Assembly: GCA_030549495.1 (NCBI GenBank)
Contig: JAUIRK010000330.1
Span: forward strand, 62,001 to 126,000
DNA length: 64,000 nt
Source: Nectonema munidae
Lineage: Eukaryota; Nematomorpha; Nectonematoida; Nectonematidae
Reading direction: 5' to 3'
Under the pieces are notes generated by a model that had not been told where the DNA came from, ran no database searches, and saw only the letters and a list, made by a program, of their open reading frames with translations. Within the stretch, counting starts at the first letter, position 1, and each line of letters starts with the position of its first letter. Positions 26,831 to 39,070 of the stretch are shown here, piece by piece. The position numbers and the translations under genes are program-made.

Positions 26831-28471
26831 ATATTTTATTTTTTATTTATCAAAATTATAAGAATAAGTATGCAGTTCTTAATCACCATTTTTTATTTGT
26901 TTACAAAAATAATCATTTATGGTATATATTTTTATACGTAAATGAGTAAATGACCATTTTTTCCGAAAAAAAGATGTTTTGTGTGAAAGTTGAACTGAAT
27001 GCATTTTAGGCAAAATTTGATGTAAGATTCTGGTAAAATCACCGACAAACTTAAATCTCTACTATATCAATAACATTTAGTCGGTTTCGACTTTTTGAAT
27101 ACGGATAAAGAACATGACTGAAAGCTTTAAAATTATTATTAATTGAAAATAACTTATGTTCAAATCTCTTTTAGTATCAAACCTCATTCAACAAAATAGG
27201 AAAGATGGAAAAGCAGTCACATATCATTGAACTTCTTGCCATAATATAGCATTTGTTCCAGTTTCAGAACTTTTTCTCAACAGAATTACATTTTTTATTC
27301 AAAAACATTTAAATTTTTGCAAAATTTGAAATATTCTTATATGGAAATCTGTGGGCCCCTTGGGCCTCCTCATGTAGCACGTTGAGAAACTTGGAATATT
27401 TACTCTTATCATCTTACGCACCTGAAATACAACGAAAGTAAAACCAATTTTGATCGAACTATATACAAAGATATGCTGAAAAATTGGGGTGCATCGCCAT
27501 ATCTCCCCTTGGCCCCTAAATTCGCCCTCCATTATTCAAAGGCGTACACTTTTAGCGGGTTACGAGAGTTTTGATTTTCAAATAATAAAATCATGCATAG
27601 GAAAGGTATTGACTGTTTTGATTTTTTTTCGGGATATGAAATGCGTTGAAGAGGAAAGAGATGATTGGTCCTCAAAAGGAAAACAAATTTTTTTGACCTA
27701 AATGATATGAATAAGGAAAATATAGGATGCACTGGCGTATAGACACAAACAAATGGGATGAAATACTTTTCATTTCCTTCCAAATTTCCAGTCTCACTTT
27801 GCGAGAAGAATTTAAATTGCGGAGTTTCAAGTTTTTTTATTGCATCTAAATATATCAAATTAAAAATCACTGTACCTTCGATATTAGGGGCTTAACAAGA
27901 AAAAAAGCTAAATTTTTTAAACAAAATGTCTAAGATTCTGTCACTTCTTTAGCCCAATTTTGTTCTCGTTAAGGCATAGTACTTTACAGTATGTATTTAT
28001 CCTTTATCAGACCTTTATCAGAGTCTACTTGTAAACCTTTTTTCAGGTTTAATAATCTTCATTGTTAGAAAGTGCTTCTTCCTCTCTAGCTCAATCATTT
28101 TCACAGCAATCCTCATAATAAACAAGTTAATAATGACGCAAGCTAGATAGAGCAACTTGTTATCTCCACTTCTACTGATAAGAGATGAGAGTTTTATCTG
28201 ACTCTCGCGCTCATTGATAAGAGTTTCCTATCTCCTCCTGTCTCTATCGATATATTTGTATAAGCCTGAGATTAAGTGTGAAAAGGTTAGTCCATAATCT
28301 TTTTAATTAAGACATTGTTTTTGCTTCCAAGTATATTCCATGGAGATAATGGCTTTTATGCAAAGTCTTTATGAGAGCAGGCATACGGTGTCGATGCTAT
28401 AAATAATAATTAATTTTTTATCACTCTTTCCTCAATCGCTATATATACATTGATTCCCACATTCTGTTTTG

Positions 28472-28492
28472 TTGTGTGTGTGTGTGTGTGTT
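28472..28492. repeat. (TG)n microsatellite
   Basis: About nine TG units. Several (TA)n tracts also occur, for example at 30285-30300, 35035-35047 and 63940-63962. Confidence 0.8.
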
Positions 28493-29034
28493 TGCATTGA
28501 AAAACCTTTTTGTGAGGAAAAGCAATCTAAGGCCTCTTTAGTGACGACCACTACACTCTTTTCAATTAGACAGTGAAAGAAAAGCTTGACTTGAGTAGTA
28601 TCAGAGTTGCAGGGTAAGAGTGCTAAGGTAATCATCTTATAGAATCCTTGATATAAGTCGGATATAAATTGTCTGAATTCGACTCCAAAATTTTGTTAGA
28701 AAAAAGGATTTAAATTGGAATTTATATTTGGTAGGTTTACAGTCAGATATTTCTGAGCAATGCCAAGTGTTTTCCGAAGTATCACTGACCTATATCTTTC
28801 CAACAGAATGTATTGCAGAAATGGTATTTAGTGCTGTAAAAATGAAATGAAAGAAAATATTGCTAGCGTAAGGATATCACAATTGATTTCAGTAACATCA
28901 AACCAAGCCTTTAAATTTGAAAGGTGAATAACTGAATCAAGGCATGCATCCAAATCGCTACATTTTTTACTTTGAAATGAAATATATTTTATAAGTTATT
29001 TATTTTTTTTAATTTTACTTGCCCGTATTTTATC

Positions 29035-29153
29035 CAAGGAAAGAATAAACGTCAGATGGTAAGGATAATCACAATCAGGAATCGAACCCAGACCATCATT
29101 GATCGTCCAGACCATCTGGACCCTACGCTCTTATCACTAGGCGATCTACCGAA
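29035..29153 (-). repeat. tRNA-derived SINE
   Basis: On the minus strand: TAGATCGCCTAGTGATAAGA (A-box region) and GGGTTCGATTCCTG (B-box), spaced as in a tRNA-derived promoter. The three-dimensional tRNA fold is not kept well enough to call a functional tRNA. Confidence 0.6.
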
Positions 29154-32100
29154 AAAAAGCGAGTTTTATGTACCTTGTGTTTCTCTGAATAATTTCGTTT
29201 AAGGTGGCGTTGATTAGCAAAAGTTTGGGGAGCACGGATATAAATAACGAAAAATAAGTTTAATTTTCGTAAACATATGGGCTGGACGTTTTTTAGTTGC
29301 TTTTAATTAATTGAAAATTTTAAGTCAAGCCGGATTTTTGTAAGTTCTTGGATCTGAAGTCGCATATATTCGCTCTGATTTCGCAACTCTGTTTATACAT
29401 GAAAACATTTAGAAGATGATGACAAAAATGATGTTACGATTTCTACCAGTTGGTGTCAAAATGACGTCCTATCAAGTCCTTTGTGCGCTTTAATGTAATC
29501 GAATCAAAAATGGCTCCCGACTTATAGATGGAACACGAATCACCGCTTTTCAAATAAGCAAACTTGAACACTCCACCTAAGTTATAGATATGAATGTATC
29601 TTTGTTGTTTCAATAAGCCCTAAATTAATTAAAGTTATGAGGGGTCAAGAAAAACTTCACCTAACTCCTTGAAAAATTGATCTCAGGAAGCAGAAATGGG
29701 AATGGCAACACACGTCCAACTGATGAGACACGAAAAGTTCACAATTTTGTGATAACTTTAATAAAATTGCTTACTTGCATTCATCCCATAATAATCAATA
29801 ATTATCTTACATTGATTATACAATAATTAATACATAGTTTATTAGTAAATATGGGAGGTTATTCATTCACCGAAAGAACTTTTGAACAGAATTTAGAAGC
29901 ATTTGAATCAAGTAGATTTAACTAAAAAAGCACAAATTTTTGAGTTATTTTTAAAAATAAGATAGTTTAGCATGATAAAATTCCTAAGATGAAAATCGTG
30001 ATTAATGAAGGATTTAAACGGATTGAGCTGGGAAAAGGTGAATTTAACTCAAAAGTCAATGTCAATTTTTATATTGTAACATTTTTTACATCAACAATTC
30101 CAAATTACAAATTTAAATAATGTCATTTAAATGAGTAAAATAAAGAATAAAAGATAAAAATACAAATATAAATCGATCAAAAATTTTAAATAAAATAAAT
30201 ATTTAACTTGAATCTATCTATACAAGTTATTTCAATTAATGACAAATAGGAATTTATTTGTGTAAAAAGTAAAAATTATTACAGCATATATATATATATA
30301 TTGGTATTATTTGATATTAGTCATTTTTATAATCATATTTAAACGAGGTTTTGGAATATATCCATTATCATGTAGATATCTTAAATGCTATATTCTCCAT
30401 CAAATTTCTAACATTTGATATGTTTCGGTATCTGAGAGAAGGCTTAGAATTTGCACTTCACCATGAACAACTTTCATTTCAAAGGCCTTGCTCCCAAAAA
30501 AACATTTAAATATAATGCATTTCAATAAATAAATATAGAGTTCTATCCAAAAGTTTTTGACTAAAACTAGGAACATATTTCTTTTTTTTAAAAAAAAATA
30601 AAAAAAAAGAAAAGAAAGTTTTTAAAATATTAAATGCTATAAATATAAGCAATTTAAGTATATGAATTTTTATATTGAGAAAAATTTACAATTTTATTCT
30701 CTTCATATTCATATTTGTAGGAAAATTCGTCGCAAAAGTTTTCTGCGAGAGAACTTTAGTCATATAAATATTTTTTATTTTAAAAAAAAAATTCTTGTTC
30801 TTTTAATAAAATTTTTTTTTGTAAAATCTTCGGTTTTTATTATTTGTTTGCTTTAGTTTTTAAGTCAAAGAGCCATAGCTAAATTGTTTAGCCTATTATC
30901 TAGAAGTAATATTTTTTTTAAAATTTATTGAAATTTAAAAGTACAGCAGCCATAGCATCTTAATAAAAAAGTAATGTTATGAAATATACAAAAAAACATA
31001 TTCTTACAAAAAAAATTGAAAATAATAAGTAGTCCGGTAAAAAAACCACATATGGTTTCTTTACTTTATTTACTATTGCGTGATTTTTATAGTCGCTCGT
31101 TGTCTTGCCATACCACTAATATGTAAATATATGATAGAATTTTATATTTCAAAAGTTTTTTTCTGCTTAGATATGAAGATACAGACATTTTCCGCATATA
31201 CCAATGATCGTTCAATCGTAGGCTCTTTATCCGGGTGTTCGGGATTTTTCTCCAGTTCTGGAAGAATATCCTTCGCTTGGGTGCGAAGTACTCATTTCAA
31301 AATTTTACCTTTTGGGAATTGACATCAACAGCTTTGCCGTCTTTAATTTTTTGCATTGAGCGAGATTGCATTTCTGTCTTTTCAGCAATTCTGTCTTTTC
31401 GATTTAACTTCTGCGCGCAATACGCGTTCTACCATTTTTCGAGAGTATTTTAAATCAATCGTCATGGTGAATATAATACTTATCAGCTAATTACGCCATC
31501 TCGTATTTTGTTTGCACTTCTTACAAAGTGCATTTTCTTTTGTTGGCGAATGCATTGAGGAACATTTTATGATCTATGAGAAAACAATTTGCAACTAATG
31601 ACATCATTTATGATAATAGAGATTAAGGGATGTATTCGAATGCGAAAGTAATCAACTTAGTCACCACAAAGCCAGAATAAGTAATCATATCCTTCTTCAA
31701 TATAACGACCAACTCTCAAATCAGGTAGTTCAATTTTTGATAAACCACATTCTTTAAAAACATCTTCACAAGGTCTTGGCCAAAAATATTCATATTGCAA
31801 TTGAAGATTAATTAGTTTACTAACCAAAGATTTTTATGAGTTTATAATCTTCTTAAATAAAAAAAGGGCAATGAATAAAACTATTCCTTAAATTTGTGAC
31901 TATTCAAAGACATCTATCTATCTAGTTGACCTTGAAAAAAATTTTTAAAGTGAACTTGAATTTTTTCTTTATTCCCTTAAAAAGTAAACACAAATTTTGA
32001 TTCATAGAAATAAAAAACTATAAAACGGAAAGAAAAAGGTCTATGGAAACCAAACAATTAACTTCGTAGTGTACATTGTTTTCAAGTTGAACCAAACATA

Positions 32101-32156
32101 ACTTGAAGTAAAAAAAGTAAATATATGCGTAAAATTTATGACATACATAAATAGGT

Positions 32157-32440
32157 ATTCGGACATTTGGCCGAAGGATATTTAGCCTAAAATTTTAGCA
32201 AACGAAAATTTGGTCGAATGGACCAATGTGATATAACTTCCAGATTGCATATTTGTTGATCTTTCGGTGAAAAAAAAATTCTAAAGACAAAATATGATTT
32301 TAATTTTATATTTATTAATTAAATTGAGCTGCAAGATAATAATAATAATAATAATACTACTTTGTAACATATAGTGTGGCATTTTGTGGTGTTTTGGGGT
32401 CATTTCGTCCTTTAGTCTGACCAAATGAAAATCCTTTAAA
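32157..32440. repeat. Relative of the GACATTTGGCCGAA element
   Basis: TTCGGACATTTGGCCGAAGG at the left and an inverted TCATTTCGTCCTTTAGTCTG region at the right. No clean target duplication is seen. Confidence 0.5.
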
Positions 32441-32849
32441 GTTGCATCGCTGAAAGAAAAGATAAGCTGTCAAGAAAAGAAATGAATGCGCATTAAGACC
32501 GATTATAAAAATTTTTTTCTTTTTAAATAAAATTTTTTCACAGCATAATTTTTAAAGTAAAATAATTTTTTAAATTTAAAACTTTTTTGTGTTAGTTTTA
32601 TTCATTCTAAAATTGATTGCTTTATTTCAGTTTTCAAATTATACATTTTACAAACTTGTTTTATTTTAAAAAATTAAGGTTTTTTTAGTATAATAAACTA
32701 CTTTTTATGCATGATTGTGTAATTTGTCGGCTACATTAAATATTTAAACAAATTTTTCGCATACTTATAAAGTTTTTATATCACTACTTTTTATGTAATG
32801 AGGTAAAGGTACCGTGGGTGTGTTTTCATTATCAAGGCACTGATGTACC

Positions 32850-32955
32850 GCTTATGTCAAAAACTATGAACAAATTGGTATCGATGAGGAATCGAATTTA
32901 GAGGCTTCAGTTCTGAGTCCATCATCTCAACCAACCTGCCATGCCATCTGCCATG
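32850..32955 (-). repeat. tRNA-derived SINE, diverged
   Basis: The minus strand reads TGGCATGGCAGGTTGGTTGA, then AATTCGATTCCTCATCG as a B-box. Same general type as the other SINEs here. Confidence 0.5.
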
Positions 32956-34129
32956 TGTGTGTTTAATGTCAAAAATAAACCTTTTAAACAATAAATTAAA
33001 GTTTTTTAAAATGATTCTTATTATAAATTTTTCTTTTCCTCATTCAAACAAAAAGCACAATATTAACAGTGATGAATTTAATACGCGTATTTTATGGAAA
33101 AGCATGGTTGTTGGTGTAGTACCGCAACTTGAGCAATATTTCAAAGAGTTTGAAAATTGATTCGCTAATTTCAAATAATCTCAAAATGATTATAAAGGCT
33201 TGCTTTTCGGCGTCTCCATCATAAATCCTTGATTTGTTTTTATGGATGAAGTTGTAAGGAGAATATTTTTCCAAAATTACTTCCCACGTATACTATGACT
33301 GACTCTGACTGACTCCCTCTCTCTCACTCTGAATTTCAAATTGAAATGTGACAAATTTTGAAGATATGAAAGGAATATAAAAGATTTTGAAGACATCCTT
33401 TTTCCTTATAAATCATTTGAGTTTTATTATTTTCTTTTGCGTTGACTGTGTCCACGCCATTTCGTTTGATATTTCTAAACGGATTCTTGGTTGGTGACTG
33501 CGTAAATCGTGTGTATAGACGAAAACACTGTTCTCCAATCCTCAGCGTAAGTCAAATCCATTATCTCTACCAATTTTGCCATTCTTCGTTAGCACAAAAG
33601 TTTGTCCCTAAAAAATCATTCGTTTTCCTAAAACTATTCTTCGTAGATATAGATAAACCGTTTTGAAACTTAAATGCCGTAATAAGCACACACTAAGCAT
33701 TATTAAAGGGATTCTAACGCTAAATGTTTTTGTTTTACCCAAACTTTTTAACTTGAATGAATATATTGAATAACGCCAATTTTGTTCTTATGTTTCACAT
33801 CAAGCATTCTACTTTGTAGTAAACTAGCTTTCATTGCTAAATTAACGCCAAGATATTTTTTCAATATTTTAAATATAATTACTTTTCGCATACTTATAGT
33901 AAATAGATCAGGCTCTATTCCATACTCATGCTAAGATATAAATTGTGTCCACTCTTAATACGATTTGCTAAATCACGTTCTTTTTTTCACTAATCAATCC
34001 TGCTTTTTTAGATCTTGGTGAACATTTTTTCAAACTATGAATGAATATTGTAAACAAAGGCTAATTTCTAAAGAAACTTGTTTTACATATCCTATTTTTT
34101 CTTTTTGGCAATTCTAATTTCCCTTTTGT

Positions 34130-34535
34130 TAATACTATTTTGTCTTTTTTTGGAATTTTATTCAATTCCACTTTTTCTCTTTTTAATATTGGTTAGTAAA
34201 GTTTCACAGAACTAAAGAAAAATGGAATTAAAAAAGAAAAATGACAGTTGCAAAAAGAGAAAATGGAATTTTTCAAAAGGTAAAATTGAATTGCAAAAAC
34301 ATGGGAAATAAAACCTTTAAGCTTTTTTTTTAAGCTTTCGAAATATTTTTAATTTTAAATTGTCTTTTTTCAATTTTAGTTTGTTTTTTTCTATTTTAAT
34401 TTGTCTTTTTTAAATTCTAAACGCTCAAAATGCAAAATAAAATTGAAAAAAGACAATTTAGGACTTAAAAAAGACACATTAGAATTGAAAAAAGACAATT
34501 TCGAACAAAAAACACAATTTAGAAGTAAGAATGGT
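34130..34535. repeat. Inverted repeat of GAATTGAAAAAAGACAA units
   Basis: The left half is TTGTCTTTTTT/CAATTTT-rich and the right half AATTGAAAAAAGACAATTT-rich, so the whole is self-complementary. A shorter relative lies at 42170-42315 and ends with the same ATGGTATAT motif. Confidence 0.55.
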
Positions 34536-35667
34536 ATATATATATATGTGTAGATAGAGGGATATAGACAGAGAAGTATGATGATCGCGTAAAAAACTTA
34601 ATTATAGGATTTGAGATGAACTTTTAGTGATTATGTAAATGACATTTGTCTTTTAAAATCCACTTACATGGAGAAGGGAGAGGACGCAGTTTTCAGTGTT
34701 CACAAATGAACATTGAAGGAGTGTATAAGCATTTCATAACCGTGTAGCAATTGAATGAGCCTTTGCCAATGGGAAGAGCGTCGCCATTTTCTTACAATCT
34801 CACTCACTAATTAACGCCAGGTATATACACGCGTGCACAAAGAAAACAAAATCCATCATTCAAAAATTGATTCCTGGATTGCAAAAAAGGGTCATTGCAA
34901 ATTTACTTTATTCAATGAAGATGAAGCCGAAGCTCTGCCTCATATTTTCTTACAAATTATTTGAGTCAGAGTGATCTCGCATTCCACACCTCTCATCATG
35001 GTAGTTCCTTCTCAAAAAGGGTATCTCCAAATCTATATATATATATATTTGTCCTATTGTGTTTAATTTTTTTTGAAATTCTCTTAAAAACTTTACTTCC
35101 CTTGTTCAATACTTTTTCTTTCATTCCTTATTGCTGCCAAGATTGGCTTTCTTTGTATAAATTGCAGCCCTTCTCGTTGTGGTCCAGTAGGGGATCTGGT
35201 CTATAACTTTTAGCAGGAAGATTTATCGCATTATTCAGCTCAGAATCTATTAATGCAGACAAGTAAATTTCCTATATCTTTTTTGCATACTAAAATCTTT
35301 GCTTTTGATTGAGAAAATAGAATAGCCAAGAGACAAAATAAAACTAAAATTAGTATATTTATATGGAATATATATATATATATTTATTTAAAGAGAGACT
35401 TAGTTTATTTAGTTAATGAATTTGTTAAATCACTTTAAGCTAAGTTAAATGAAAATAAGTTTGAGAGTTTTTTAACTTTTTAAATTTATCTATTACAAAT
35501 TTTGTTTCTGGTTACGTATTTGGTTTGATTTTTTTCAATTGTTTGGCTAATTGTTAATTTTTGGCAAATTTAGTTTTCGAAAAATTTTCGTATTTTTTTT
35601 ATTTTCTACTTTAAATATATTGATAAAAAATAATAATGAATATTTGGTCAAAAAAAAATATAATATA

Positions 35668-35804
35668 TTAAACCGTTAACGCCCAATGTCGACTATAGTC
35701 GACTTTACAAAAATAAAATCATCTGCGTTTATCAAAGCTCTTTAATACAAATCTTCTGCTTTACATTGGATATCGTCTGATTATTCTGGTCGTTAACGGG
35801 TTAA
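35668..35804 (-). repeat. TTAA-flanked piggyBac-like MITE, copy 5 (GTCGAC subfamily)
   Basis: TTAAACCGTTAACGCCCAAT at the left, CGTTAACGGGTTAA at the right, with the same GTCGACTATAGTCGAC palindrome as the copy at 2488, in reverse orientation. Confidence 0.78.
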
Positions 35805-37511
35805 TATTGTTGTAAATTTTATCTCTCATTAAAATAAAAAAATATACAAATGATGATAGGAGTACATTTTAAATATTGTTTGAAAAAAATTTTAAATATA
35901 GAATAAGATTTATAAAGAATGATAAAGTTATAGGGTTCAATCTACCAAGAAAGTCTAATGTATTTATATAACAATAGTTATGTAGCAAGTACAATGATAA
36001 GATATGTATGGTAGTTTTATATATTTTTTACGAGAACGAACCCCTCCATTTTTTAGACTGTGTTCAGGCCTGAGTTTTATAAGAAAAAGAAAGTGCAGCA
36101 CATTTGTTAAAAGAAAAAAATCAAGAAAGAATGAACAAACTTTGTGCATGCATGAATATGTTTTTTATTTTGTGTTTAAAATATTGGGTGATGCATTATC
36201 TTGTCTTGTTTACATGGAATGAAAAATAAAAAGGTTGATTGATATTATATATAATTTTTTATAAATTTTTCATAAAAAAATGAAAAAGATAAAAAAAAAA
36301 TAGCACATAAAATATCGAAATTCATCGCGTCATTTTGTAATGATTTTTGGAGATTTCGATTTATTTCGGTAAAAAGCGCATACTTATATATAGAGTAAAT
36401 TTTGGGGGGTATAATCCAGGCGGGAGGAAACTTTCTCTTCTTTTACAATTCTACTCCTCCAACCTTTCAATGGATAAATCTTTCAACCGATGTATAATGG
36501 CGCTAAAAGTAAAATTGTGTGTTACTTTCTTCAGAGTCATCAAAGTTCACCTTAAAATACTTCATTAATTATTAATTTGCCAAATCAATAAGCAATTTAA
36601 AAAGAGAAGTGAACTTCTGAACACTTTTAAATGAAAATGCGAATTCAAGTCAAAATGGCTATACTCTTACATCAAGCAAAATTTTTAGTTTTTTCAATAA
36701 ATAAATTATACTTCACACTTCTTTTTGATTAGTTAAAAACTTTGATTGGCATGTCAAGATTTGCATCCTTAACTTGCGTCCTGCCAACAAAAAATGATTT
36801 AAAAGGCCTTTCAGTTTTGAATTTTTCCAACACAAATCTAAATTACACAAAGTAAGTCCTCAATTTCATTTTTGCACTTTTTCAAAAATTATCATTATTA
36901 AGGATTTAAATTCCTCAAAGATCCAAAATGATCCAACAACCATAGACCATAAATAAGATAACATATTTCAACGATTCATCATCATTACGTACTAATTTGA
37001 GTGTCTAAAAACCTAAAAATATTTGCATTTTTTTATATTCAAAAAAGATTTGAAACAAAAAATATATATATTGGAGAAATTTTTTTAATGAACACCTCTT
37101 AGTTAATTTACTATAACGATAGCGTTGTCTAATTAAGTAATTTTAATATTGAAATTTAACTATATAATTGACAAAATTCTTTAAATATGTGTATCATACC
37201 AGCACTAAATTTTTTCAAATTAATAATACTTATTTTTCAGTATATATACATTTCTATGTGGATAAAATGTTTTATTTTTTGTACAATTTTGTCTAGACAT
37301 TATATCATATTGGAGGTTGAGTATTGTTCATAAACGCAAATAAACTTTGTAGTGCGAAAAATTTGATTGAATTTTTGATAATGTTTGGCCTATGGTTTTT
37401 AAATCAGTAGAACCACTGTGTGTAATAAATCAATTTAAGTTATTTATCATATTTTTTATTTGAACTTTTTAGGTAAACACAATCCTTGGGATTGTAACCA
37501 GACATAATTTA

Positions 37512-37649
37512 TTAACCCATTAAGTCCCAATGTTCCCATTTGGGAACATAAGTAATTTCACCTTCGTCTGCTTTTTTCAATGACTTTGAATATAAATCGT
37601 CTGCGTTTTTTTAAATATTGTCTGATTTCTATGGGACTTAATGGGTTAA
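37512..37649 (-). repeat. TTAA-flanked piggyBac-like MITE, copy 6
   Basis: TTAACCCATTAAGTCCCAAT ... GGGACTTAATGGGTTAA, 138 bp, with the dyad GTTCCCATTTGGGAAC. Closest to the copies at 18692 and 24575. Confidence 0.8.
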
Positions 37650-39014
37650 GCCCATTTAATGTTAACCGCTATACAAAAGATCCAATTATTTAGGATCAAA
37701 AGAAGTTTTGTTTCTATGCAGAATTTATGTATGTTTTTCTAGCTTAATTTCTACAAAAGTATCATGTTCTTACTAGAGAAAGAATTTTTTATTCGCCCCC
37801 CAAAAATTTTACATCCTCTAAACATCCTTATCTGCGGAGCATTTAAATTCAAACATCCACATCCTCAATTTCCAAACATTTCCTTTTTTCTATATTCCGC
37901 GAAACTTTTTAGATTCCTGGAACTAACTATTTGGCTGCAAGTAAATCAAATTTTTTACAAAACCCATAATTCATTAAGTTTCTTTTTGAATCTGTTTTTA
38001 TTCTGCACGTTTCATCCTATTTTCAGACAAAGAATTTCATTAAAATATAGAAGTGTGTTAAACTGCCTTTCGGTAAATAATATATCGTTTAAAAACTGTT
38101 TTGAAATTAAGCCGGCTTCCGTTTAAAAGAAAAGGATTAGTGTTTCTTTGAAGATTTCTCTATGATTCCGATTCACTAATTTTTGACAATTTTTATTTTC
38201 GGAAATATAGTTGCTTCAGGGGATATGTCATTTTTAAAAAGTTAAATTAATTTTATTTGATATATTTGATTTTTGTAGTTGAAGCTACAATTAATCTAAG
38301 GATGGTTTTCGGTATTTTTTAATACTTTCTTTCTGTATACTTACATCATCTATAAGAATTTACCTTGATTAATATTCTTTATATAAAAAAAAAATTAGTT
38401 TTTTATCAAAATTAGTCTTTGGCCACAATAAAAAATATCTCTTTCGCCATAAAAGCAATCAGAAGTTTTCTCGGATAACTTCTGCATTAATTTTTAATCC
38501 TAATAAGTTTAAAGATACAGTTTTAGATCTGATTGGTTTTCATGTACATGAATTCTTTGTGATCTTAATAAATTTTTTCTTGGAAATTACTTTTTTATTC
38601 CCAATCTCAAATGTTTTCTTGCTCAAATTTTTGAAGCAAGATTTAAAATTAGTTGATTCCCGCTAAACCCGGGCCTAATATTTTGTCGGCAAAATTGCTG
38701 GAAATTCTTGGAAGACAGAAAAAGACAAAATTCAAGAACACTGGATGTAAAATTTCTTTAATCGATGAAGATTAGATAAATATATTAGTTTCGGTTCATC
38801 TATTGATTTAGTAATTTTTCTCAATCGAAGCTATGGAAGAGTTGTCCAAGCAAGTCAGAGGGATCTTTAAGCATTCCACTCGCAAGGACCACAAATCGTA
38901 TACTTAGAATACTATCGAGCCCCTCAGGCAAAATATAAACATCAGTCATTTTAGTAAACCTTCATTTGAAAAAAAATTTGCGGTAATGAAAAAGTAGAAA
39001 TTATTTGTTTTATA

Positions 39015-39070
39015 TGTCTCGATCGAGATAGTCTGGGTTCGATTCCTGGTCGTGATTATTCGAACCATTA
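39015..39070 (+). repeat. SINE fragment with B-box
   Basis: GGGTTCGATTCCTGGTCGTG followed by ATTATTCGAACCATT matches the B-box side and body of the SINE at 29035-29153 (minus). The A-box half is missing. Confidence 0.5.

Larger units (their letters stand above)
24761..29030. other. Gene-poor sequence
   Basis: Contains the hAT end at 26766, a TACACTGGTCAACA copy at 25490 and the TG microsatellite. No gene is recognised. Confidence 0.5.
29160..35660. other. Gene-poor sequence
   Basis: Apart from the repeats listed, nothing is recognised. 31180-31460 has a higher GC content and broken frames on the minus strand (KMVERVLRAEVKSKRQN), perhaps a relic of an unidentified element. Confidence 0.45.

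Noticed and set aside
29035-29153. tRNA gene
   Set aside because: A and B boxes are present, but the acceptor stem and anticodon arm do not pair convincingly; a SINE explains it better.
31180-31460. Transposase relic on the minus strand
   Set aside because: The broken frames have a higher GC content than the surroundings but match no family I can name.
37764-38126. 120-residue frame on the plus strand
   Set aside because: Phe/Leu/Ile-rich low-complexity translation of T-rich DNA, no family resemblance, no splice or promoter context.
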